From Chrysochromulina parva (Eukaryota > Haptophyta > Prymnesiales > Chrysochromulinaceae): a DNA stretch of 28,367 bases. Below, piece by piece: positions 1 to 9,100 of this stretch. Location of the stretch: NCBI GenBank assembly GCA_002887195.1, contig PJAB01000379.1, positions 1 through 28,367 on the forward strand. Reading direction: 5' to 3'. The notes under the pieces are model-generated. The model made no database searches, was not told where the DNA came from, and saw nothing but the letters and a program-made list of their open reading frames with translations. The position numbers and the translations under genes are program-made. Position 1 is the first letter of the stretch. Every line of letters begins with the position of its first letter.

Positions 1-543
1 CCTGTCGTGAACATCCTTCACGAGGTCCTCCACCCTCGCGCGGGCAGTGTCGAGGTTGTGGCCTGAGAGCGCAAGCGCCTTGATCGCGAGCTTCTTCGGA
101 TCCAGCGCCACAGGCTCGAGGGCCGACACAATCGGGTCGAGCTCATCGGCAAGCAAATTGACCTTACTGGCCGTTGACCATATGTCCTTGTCGTGCACGT
201 TCTTGACCAAGTCCTCCACCCTCGCGCGGGCAGTGTCGAGGTCCCCTCCTGCACGTGCGATCGCCTTCGCCGCAAGCCTTGTAGGATCCAGCGCCACAGG
301 CTCGAGGGCCGACACAATCGGGTCGAGCTCATCGGCGAGTACTTTGATCTTGTACGCCGTGGACCAGATGTCCTTGTCGTGGACATCCTTCACCAGCTCA
401 ACCACATTCGCGCGGGCCGTGTCCAGGTTGCCGCCTGCATGCTCGAGAGCCTTCATCGCAAGCTTGGTTGAGTCTAAGGAGACGGGCTCGAGGGCCGAAA
501 CGACAGGATCGATCTCCTCAGCGAGAGCGACGACCATGACCCA
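1..543 (-). repeat. Three tandem 186-bp units encoding 62-residue repeats
   Basis: The hexamer CTCGAG plus its surrounding sequence recurs at 115, 301 and 487, a constant 186-bp period in frame with the coding strand. The two copies nearest the left edge are the most similar and the third (about 360-543) is more diverged, so the array has grown in steps. It may continue beyond the window. Unit core residues: LADELDPIVSALEPVALDP and LDTARARVEDLVK.VHD. I recognise no named domain. Confidence 0.85.
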
Positions 544-2694
544 TTCACTGTTGATCGAGATCCCATCGTTTCCATCGTCCCCCTCTATTGTGGCTGGCTT
601 TGCCGGTGCGGGCAGCCTACGCGCCGACAGTTCTCCGCGCATGGTTGACGAACCGGCCAGCTTGCGCGGAGTGGCAGCACCCTCTCCTGAGCCTGTAGGA
701 GCGTTGTTAGGCATGAACAACGGAGGGGGCAGCTTGCGGGCGGACACTTCGCGTCGAAACGAATCTTCGCCCGCAAGCTTGCGGGTGGGATCGAGGTCGC
801 CGACCGTGAGCGCCCCCGGCGGGGGCAGCAAGCGAGCCGAAAGATAAGCTTGCGCCGTCGACTCGCCTGCTACCTTACGAGGAGAGATGGTATCGAAGCC
901 GCCGCTGGGTTCATCACCTTGCCGCATGGAAACGAGCCCTGCCTCGAGGGCCGCCTCATACTCCTTCTTGGAAGCAAAGCCCGACTCAATGAAAGACTTC
1001 GGTGCGGCGCCCCCCGCCTTGGGCTCCTTCGCCGCTTTCACAGTCTCCTTGTTCACAGTCTCCTTGTTCACAGTCTCCTTGGCCACTGCTTTCACAGGCT
1101 CCTTGCCCTTCTTGGCCGCCCCCTTCGCCGTCCCCTTCGCGGTACCCTTCGCGGTACCCTTCTCGTCCGACGAGCTGGTAACCGCGCCTAGGCGCAAGGG
1201 CTTGATCCCTCTGTCGGCGGGTGAGGTGACTCGCTTGGGCTTGGCCCCGCGCTGCGAAGGTGATGGGTCAGATGCACCGCTCGCTGGACCGCTAGCGGGC
1301 CCGCTTGCCGGCGATAATTCAGAGTCGCTCGTAACCACGGGCAGCGGGCGCTCGTCGCTGCTGCCCGCTTTAGCCTTGGCTGAGCGATCAGTGTCCTTGC
1401 CGTCCTTTTTGGCCTTGGACGCATTCAAAAGCTTCAATTTCGCCGCCGTGCGCTCCGTCAGGGCTTCTGGGGTGACGGGGTGTGGGGCGTCATCCACGCG
1501 CGGCGTACATGATGGGGTCTCGTATTCTGGTAGTTCCTGAGACCACTTGCGCCGCTCGCGCTCGAGCGCGTTGTCCAGCTGAGGTTCATACTGGGGGCTC
1601 GTAGTTGGCATCCCCGGGGGGGCAATCACCAGCCGCAACTCACCCGGTGATGAAGGTGCAGGCAGAGAACGGGCGGAGAGATCGCCACCGACCGGCGGCG
1701 GCAGCTTGCGATGAGAAACCTCACCGATGTGCCGTCCAAGGCGCCGATCCGCCTCCCGCTGTGCGCGCGAGCGAGGCGACAGCAACGCGTCTGAGTCGCC
1801 CTCGGGCACTTCACCGTTCGCCGCCGCGAGCTGCATGCGTAGAATGGCCACCGTCCGCTCCAGGTGTTGCACACGGTTGCTCGCATCCGAAACGGAGACC
1901 CGATTGCTAAGCGCACTCAAGAGCGCCGCCTCGTTGTCGCTTATCCGCGGAGATGCGGGAGGCGCCTTTGGCGCGGAGGCGGGCGCGGAGGCAGCGGCAA
2001 GCATCGCCAGGCAAGCCTGGGTCCGTTGCGCTGCCGGCACCGACATGGCAAACACGACAGCTGCGCTCATCGGGGTCTGTCCCGCCTTATCGACGGCGTC
2101 GATACTCGCGCCCCGGTCGGTGAGCAGCTTTGCACACTCAAAGAAGCCACCGCGGCAGCTCGCGTGTAGTGGCGTCGCGCCGTCCAAACGCGCCTTGTGG
2201 ACGAGAGCGCCGGCCGAGAGCAGTCGGATCGCGCAGTCACTGTGGCCAGCGGCGCAGCTCACATAGAGCGGCGTGGACCCGTCCTTCGTGTGCGCAAAAT
2301 TTGGATCTGCGCCGGCAATGAGCAGGGTCGAGACGCACTCCGGGTGGCCCTCCTGAGCGCTCACGTACAGAGGAGAGACACTCCCCTTCATCCACCGGTC
2401 CAAGGCAGCGGCGGTGCCACGGTTCGTGAGGTTAACCTCCGTGCGTCCCTCAAAGTTGGCCGAGGCACCCGAAGCTAGGAGCAACTCCACACAGTCTGCG
2501 CGGCCATAGTGAGCCGCTATGAGTAGCGGGGTACCACCAGATGCATCGTCTTCCGCCGCAAGACCGCGAGCGAGGTGCGCCTCGAGCTCAGAGACAGGGA
2601 GCTGCTGCTGACAGATGCGTTCCACGGTCAGTCGTAACGGCGGCATTTCGCCATCAACCTCGATTGGAGGGGCCAAACGAGTTGAGAAGCTCAT
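1..2694 (-). CDS. Large ankyrin-repeat protein with SAR-LPxP motifs and 62-residue C-terminal repeats (3' end beyond window)
   Basis: An uninterrupted reading frame of 898 codons runs from ATG at 2694 to the left edge. An in-frame stop lies upstream (2793-2791) and no other ATG lies between, so the start is secure. Residues about 52-215 form four to five ankyrin repeats (for example GGTPLLIAAHYGRADCVELL and DGSTPLYVSCAAGHSDCA), a protein-binding scaffold. A short coiled coil follows (about 256-292). The middle is low complexity and basic, with GTAK and KETVN tandem repeats at 512-553. Three 24-residue units (604-627, 636-659, 675-698) share the pattern [PT]RK[VL]AG...SAR.LP.P. The C-terminus carries three copies of a 62-residue helical repeat (from about 718) containing the core ALEPVALDP and LDTARARVEDLVK. 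No catalytic domain is visible. A scaffold role is inference. The C-terminal end is missing. Confidence 0.88.
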   Translation of the reverse strand, partial: MSFSTRLAPPIEVDGEMPPLRLTVERICQQQLPVSELEAHLARGLAAEDDASGGTPLLIAAHYGRADCVELLLASGASANFEGRTEVNLTNRGTAAALDRWMKGSVSPLYVSAQEGHPECVSTLLIAGADPNFAHTKDGSTPLYVSCAAGHSDCAIRLLSAGALVHKARLDGATPLHASCRGGFFECAKLLTDRGASIDAVDKAGQTPMSAAVVFAMSVPAAQRTQACLAMLAAASAPASAPKAPPASPRISDNEAALLSALSNRVSVSDASNRVQHLERTVAILRMQLAAANGEVPEGDSDALLSPRSRAQREADRRLGRHIGEVSHRKLPPPVGGDLSARSLPAPSSPGELRLVIAPPGMPTTSPQYEPQLDNALERERRKWSQELPEYETPSCTPRVDDAPHPVTPEALTERTAAKLKLLNASKAKKDGKDTDRSAKAKAGSSDERPLPVVTSDSELSPASGPASGPASGASDPSPSQRGAKPKRVTSPADRGIKPLRLGAVTSSSDEKGTAKGTAKGTAKGAAKKGKEPVKAVAKETVNKETVNKETVKAAKEPKAGGAAPKSFIESGFASKKEYEAALEAGLVSMRQGDEPSGGFDTISPRKVAGESTAQAYLSARLLPPPGALTVGDLDPTRKLAGEDSFRREVSARKLPPPLFMPNNAPTGSGEGAATPRKLAGSSTMRGELSARRLPAPAKPATIEGDDGNDGISINSEWVMVVALAEEIDPVVSALEPVSLDSTKLAMKALEHAGGNLDTARANVVELVKDVHDKDIWSTAYKIKVLADELDPIVSALEPVALDPTRLAAKAIARAGGDLDTARARVEDLVKNVHDKDIWSTASKVNLLADELDPIVSALEPVALDPKKLAIKALALSGHNLDTARARVEDLVKDVHDR
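601..885 (-). repeat. Three 24-residue units ending in the motif SAR-x-LP-x-P
   Basis: Residues 604-627, 636-659 and 675-698 of the ankyrin protein align without gaps: (S/P/T)(P/T)RK(V/L)AG, then (E/S)(S/D)(T/S), then (V/L)SAR.LP.P. Two further copies of only the short motif lie at residues 326-334 (VSHRKLPPP) and 339-347 (LSARSLPAP). Short linear motifs repeated in a disordered linker usually bind a modular domain. That role is inference. Confidence 0.7.
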
Positions 2695-2872
2695 GGCACC
2701 GCCACCGCGCCACGTCCGGCACCAAGGTCCCTGACTTTTCCCCCGAGGCAAAATCAGTTTGGGGACAATGAAACATGCCGGAATTGGTCAAGTCTTTTCA
2801 AATCAGTTGACGTCTACTCTCCACTTGATCTCCCCAAATCTAATCAGCCCCGTTCCGCGATAAAGGGCCCGA

Positions 2873-2925
2873 GACGCGTTGCTGACATTTATCGTTTTGT
2901 GACGACGCGCTCGTCACAACGCGTC
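2873..2925. promoter_or_regulatory. Nested inverted repeats in a head-to-head promoter
   Basis: The 452-bp region 2695-3146 lies between two divergent starts (2694 minus, 3147 plus). It contains GACGCGTTG at 2873-2881 facing CAACGCGTC at 2917-2925, and inside that GTGACGA at 2899-2905 facing TCGTCAC at 2911-2917. Such symmetric sites could bind dimeric transcription factors. No TATA box is evident. The rest of the region holds nothing I can name. Confidence 0.35.
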
Positions 2926-3146
2926 GAGCTTCTTGGCAAAGCACCCAACCTCAAACTGCCCAGCCGTGGTATACCATGGACGCACGATTGTAAAAAATCT
3001 CAAAACCACACTCTCGAAAGTCGTGAGGCCTCTTTCTCCGACGGCGTAGAAAGAGAAGTAGGGTGCCGGTAAAGTTGATAACCACTTCGCCGCGCTTCGG
3101 ATTCCAAGGTGCGGCGGACCGGTTGCACGTACGCGTCACCACAAAG

Positions 3147-6100
3147 ATGGTGCGCCCCGAGACACAGCGGCAGCCGAGCGCCGTCGTTGAGGACAAGCAC
3201 GCAGCGGCGAATGCGGAACTCGCCCGCCTCCTCAAGGAACCGCCTCTGACGGTCGACTGCCAAAAGCTCATGGCCGAGCTTGAGGCGCTCGAAAGGCGAG
3301 ACCCCGACGCCAAGAGCATGCTACAACGCGGGCTGGCAAAGTACGAGTACGCTGAGCGCGCGCAACATGCGTCACGCGTGAAGAAATGGACCGATGCGAT
3401 CAAGGAGCTCATGGTGATGCCACTCGACGTTGACACCGTTGCACTTGCTGCTGCGATAAAGGCGCTCACCGCTCTGGCACCAGCGGACACTTCAATCTTG
3501 GATCGCGGCGAGGCGGCCCTTGCTGTGGCGCAGGCGAAGCAAGCCGAGGCAAGCTTGATGCGTCGCCACGCGGCCGCCGCCGAGATCGAACGGTGTGCCG
3601 CCTTCGACCTCATTCTCTTGCGTATCGACGAGTTGGAGGCAGCCATCGCAGAGGCCGAAGCGGCTGGAGTCGATGCGTCTGTCCTGGCTCGCGGGCGGGA
3701 GCGGCTGGTCGCGGCGGCACGCCGCAGCCAAGCGGCCGCCGACCTCACATACACCGAGAAGGCCGGCGGGACCGATGGCCTACTGAGCGCCATCCAGGCG
3801 GTGCGAATTTCGCCCCGCATCTCACGCCCTAGACCCCTCGACCCTTGATAGCCCCTCGGGAGTGCCCCGAAGCCGTTGCTGAGCCCCTCTGGATGCGCAC
3901 CCGTTGTACGCAGGCGCTCAAGTGTGGCGTCCTGGTGAGCGTTGTGCTCGGCTCGCAGCAAGTTGGCCGAGAGCGTGAGCAGGCAAGAACACCCATCATC
4001 GGTGCCTCGGCCCTCCTCAAAGCCCACGTGAGTCTGCCGGCGACCGACGTCGACCTGTATGCAGCAGAGGCTGCGCTCAAGGCGGCGACGGCAGTGGGCG
4101 TCCCAGCGGAGGAGATTGAGGTCTGCATGTGCCTCCCACCCACCCGCCTCCATCCCGATCGTGCCTCCTCCCCCACTCCTGCATTCCACTCCTTCCCCCC
4201 TCGTCTCACTCCTCTTCGTACGTATCGGCCGTACCCCCTTCCTGCCTCCCCACTCATACCCCACTCCTGCCTCCCGTCCTCAGAGCGCGAGCCGCCAGCT
4301 GCAGGCGGTGAACGAGGCGCACGACCGTCGGGACTCGCTCGGCTCGGCGCTGGTGCTCCTCACCGTCAGCGACCCTCTCACCGCGCAGCCACACCCCTCG
4401 CAGCTCAAGGCCCAACTCGAAGAGGCCAAGCAAGCCGGCGTGCCCGCGCGGCTGCTCGAGGCAGTGGCAGCGCGGCTGGAACGCCGACCGCTCGAGTCAC
4501 GCGCGGCGCAGCATCAGGCCGCGGCAGAGCGCCTTCGGGCCGCTCGGCAGCGCCGCGAACTGAGCGCCACGAGGTATCTTCAGGCGGTCGCCACTTCGGC
4601 TTCACTACGAGAGGCGGCCAAGGTACGCGTCGCCACGCGGCGCAGTCTCACGCGCGTCGGGGCTTTTTGCTCTGGCGCGCATGTATGCGCTCACATATGG
4701 ACCAGCTCTGACCGTGCCGTGTTTGGCCCTCGGCAGATGGCCTCGCACGTTTCACTGACCAACATGGCCGCCGCTGCCGAGGCGGATGCGAAATTGCTTG
4801 AAGCACCACGACCAAGGCTCCTACCGCCATCGACCACTTCAAAGTCGTCTGGCGGAGTCTCGAGCTCACAAATCGAGTTGAGCTTTCGTGGCGATAGCTA
4901 CCAAGGAGGGGTGGGCGTTGATGGCGAGGTCCCCTCCGCGATTGCGAATGCGGAGGAGGAGGAGTTGGCCATGCGGGACTGGAAGCGCTTGACGGCCCTG
5001 ACAAGCGCGAATGAGCAAGCGCGCGCCGCTGCCAGCGAGGCTGAGGTACGCGCATGGTGGATGGAGCCACGCACTGGCACTTAGGCAACCCCGAGAGTGA
5101 CCGACGTCCTCGTCTGATCGTACCTGACTCCCCTCGCCCATGCCTGACCCGACTCCCCTCGCCCATGCCTGACCCGACTCCCCTCGCCCATGCCTGACCC
5201 GACTCCCCTCGCCCATGGTGCTGTCAGGCCAAAGCCGTTGCCGCTTTTGCTGCGTTTGAGAGCGCGCTACAGAATGAGCAAACCCTTCGGGTGGAGGCCG
5301 ATGCGGCGGCGGCGGCGGCGACGCGCGCGGAGCTCGAGGAAGGCACCTTCTCTGAGGCGGCTGCCTCCACCCCCAAGAAGCAACCGCCAAGGGAGGCCGA
5401 CAAGCCGGCCGTCCCCGCCCCTGCTGCGCCCGTCACGGCGCCCGTGACGGTGTCTAAGAACCAAAAGGGCACCGGGTGCTGTGGTCTCGGCCCATCGGAA
5501 GACGTGGTCGAGCCTACTTCCGCGCAGCCTGCCGTCAGCGCACCGGACGCTCAAAACCCCGCTCAGAATGGCTCTGGTGTGAGCTCGTCCGCTTCGTCTG
5601 GGGATGGCTGGGGTTTCACCAGCCTCAGCTGGGCGCCGCTCCTGCTCCCTCGGGCCCCGAAAAAGGCGGACCTACTGCTTGGGCTCATGCTGCGTGGCGC
5701 ATACTCAGAGCCTTCCGTGTGCGAAGCGGTTGCCCACGAGGTCTGCGCCGAGGACGCGGCGGCCGCCGCGACGTTCCTCAATGCCCTCACTGGCACCAAG
5801 AGCGCAAAGCTTGGGTCGTCAATCTCGGGGGTGGTCGACATATGGCTCAGCCAACTCGTGCCAAGGTTGCTGCACCTTGACCCGTGGCCCATTCCGCCAC
5901 GCGATTTGGTGGGGCGCACGCTCAGCTTCTTGCCGGATCATCCTTTCACTCGAACGATGTTCGCTTTCCTCGAGTGCCACTGTGCGAGCCTCGTGGCGCA
6001 AGCCGCGATCGATGCCGCCAAGACGCAGGCCGCGCTCGAGGACATGAAGGCGCCGGCCCTCAAATCGAAAGAGGCAGCCGATGGCGTCAAGCCAGCCGCG

Positions 6101-9100
6101 GCGCTCCCGCCCGCCACCGCCAGCCTCGCCTTGCCAGTGGAGCTCATGAACGAAGTGTATGCCTGCCTCGCTCATCTGCTCTCGTCATCGATGCGCAGCC
6201 GCTCGGCGTACCTCGCGTTCCTGCCGCTGTGGAAGCTTACTTCCGGCTCGGTTGCGCCCGCCGAGGCGCTCATGGGCACAGCCACCTACCTCGAGCGCAC
6301 GGTCTTCAGTCAAACTGCCTCCAAGGAGGTCCAGCTTGCGACGCACAGTGGGGACTTGCCCGCGCCTAGCAAATTGCCGCCAGGCTGGCTGCCTGAGCTG
6401 GACGCAGACGACCAATCTACGCCTGGAAGCCGACGACTGAGCACCGAAGGGGGGGGGGCGACCCCGGGGGGGGCGACCCCGGCGGGGGCGACCCCGGCGG
6501 GGGCGACCCCGGCGGGGGCGACTCCGGGGGGGGCGACCCCGATGAATGTCGACGTGGATGGCAATGAGCGGATCGTGCTCGCGCTGGCCTCTCTCTTCGT
6601 GGAGCAGCCCGATCGGCTCACAGGGTTCCAGTGCCTCGTGCCGAGCATCTTTGAAACATACTTGGTCAAGGGGTCACCGCTCCGGGCAAGGCTTTGCAAG
6701 CAGCTCGTCGAGGGCGGGATGGATGCGGCGACTGTGCAGAGGATCTCGGAGGATGACCGTCTCGTGGCTCAGCGCTTCTTTTGGTCGGCCCCTGGCCTGA
6801 AGCTCTTTGGTGATCATCCCGACCTTCAAGACGAGGGGAAGCTCACCGCGCTGCTCACTGATGCCGTCCGACAGCAACCGGCGATCCTCTCAGCCTTCAT
6901 GCTCTCCGTTGCGGCCAGGGCGACGACCAGCGCGGCCAATGGCGCTACCAAGGCGCCCGTCTCCATCAAGACGGTGTGCAAGGTGGGAGTCATCGCGCTG
7001 TGCACAAACGTGCGGGAGCTCGGTATCGTGAAACACTCGATCAACCCACCCGTTCCCATCAACGAGGCGGTCGCTGTGCTGCTTGAGATTGCGTTGACTT
7101 CGGGAGAAGCCTATGATGGCGTGCTCTGCGGCTGCGATGCCGACGACGACGCCACCACCGCGCTGCTGGATGCCTTCGCGGCGCATTACTTCCGCGTGAA
7201 GCTCGGGGTTGCCGCTCGATCAAGGATGAGTCTCGAAAAGGAGAGCAGTGCAGACTCCTCCGCTGCCGACGACTCGTTTCGAAAGCTAAAGCACTCGGCG
7301 TCCGCACGTCTGGACGAGGCGCTGCGCAGCCCACAGCTGGGCGCGACGGACCAACCACTCAAATCGACCTCGCCGCAATCATCCTCTCGCCGACGCCGCT
7401 CCCTCTCGGCTGAGTCGGTGCTCTGGGAGCTCGATGGGCCGTTGATGAGCACGTGGCCTCGTGGGAATACCGACGGCCCGGAACAGTCGCTTCTCCAATC
7501 CCGGAGGCCGTCGAATGGGCATGCCGCACCGACCGACGCCCTCCCCACCTCCGAGGCCAGTGACGAAACGCGTCGTACCGAGCTCGAGAATTCGACCCCC
7601 AGTGTGGCGCCCAATACGGCGGCCAAGTCGCCTCGCCAGGCGTCGAGCTTGCCCTCCTCGCCGCAGCTCTACTCGACCCCGATCGAGTTTGACCTGCCGC
7701 AGGCGCCCTTGACACCAGCGGCAGGCTCCACCACCGAGCAGACCAGCGAAACTCCGGACAAGACGGCAGTGCTCGCCGACTCTCCCGACAAGACAGGCTC
7801 GACGGAGCTGCCGGAGGAGACCAAGCGCAACGAGCGGGTCGTCATGTGCCTTGCGACGCTGTTTGTAGCCAGGCCGGCGAAGCTCACCGCCTTCGCTCAG
7901 CTGGTTCCACAGGTCTTTGACACGTACCTCGCGCTCGGCAGCGCGCCTCGCGCTGAGCTCAATAAGCTGCTGATGGAGAAGGCCTTCGATGAGAACCTCG
8001 AGAAGCTCTTTTCGGAGACTGACGAGCTGGTGAAGGCGCCCTTTTTCTGGCATGTGGACACGATGCGCCTGTGCACGAAGCAGTGCATCCAGAAGGAGTA
8101 TCGCCTGCTCAACAGCGCCACGCTCCAGACCCAGGACGGCGTCAAGCTGCATCTCTACTCGCGGCTGCTCGCGCTCCTCCTCAAGCTGGCCGCGGCGGGC
8201 AGCGCCGACGCAGTCGAGATCACGAGGCGTACTAAGGAGGTTCTTGACCAGTTTGAGCGCAATCCGGACCAGCAGCACTTTCTGCTCTCCATCTTCCTCA
8301 CGTTGCAGGCGCGCGTCGACACGTGCATCGAGGACTTTGCGGACTTCCCGCTGCCCGTGCTCTCCGAGGTCGCGGCCAACGGCGTGCACACGATCGCGTC
8401 GGTGCGGGCGCCCGGCATGGAGCTCTGTGAGAAGGCGATGACCACGCTCCTCGAAGGGTACGTGACGAATAAGAAGCCCGCCGACTGGAAGGATCTCTTC
8501 AGGGAAGCGACCAACGTGGCTTTTATGGTCAAGTACATGTTCCGCGAGAGTGTGACGCTTGCCAAGACCATCTTCACCTTCATCGCCGACGACAAGAACC
8601 AGTACAAGAAGCTACCCCAGGCGGCCGAGGCGCAGGCGACCATCAAGAAGCTCGTGAGCACGACGCTCCAGGCGTACGGCAACGTGGGCCTGTACGACCC
8701 GGCGCAGCTCGCGACGATCGACTTCCTCAACCACCCCGAGGAGCTCGTCGCGCTGGTACAGGCTGGCAAGGAGTTGAATGCGAATCAGCCCGATATGCTC
8801 CTGCTCGCGGACATTGCAACCAACTGGATGCGTTACATGATCGACCGGGGCTTCCCGCCACTCACGCCGCATCACACGCAGTCCTTTGTGGTCCTGATGA
8901 TGGCGCGCTTCTTCGGCGACGTCGTCAAGCCACCCTCCCCCGCAGAGAGCAGCGAAGGGGCGCTGCTCCCCTACAAGAGCAGCAGCTGGTCGACGAAGAT
9001 CATGGGCGAGAAATCGAAGCTCAATGCCAAGACTTTCATTGCCCAGATGGCCACTGGCGAAGGCAAGTCCATTGTGATTGCGATGCTCGCCGTGTTCATG

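Noticed and set aside
47..847. Long plus-strand open frame opposite the ankyrin protein
   Set aside because: It is antisense to the 898-codon minus-strand gene, whose ankyrin and 62-residue repeats are clear. The repeats and GC-rich codons keep the other strand open.
2951..4264. 437-codon minus-strand open frame
   Set aside because: It runs antisense across exons and introns of the SecA-like gene, has no domain pattern and consists of Arg/Ala/Ser-rich filler.
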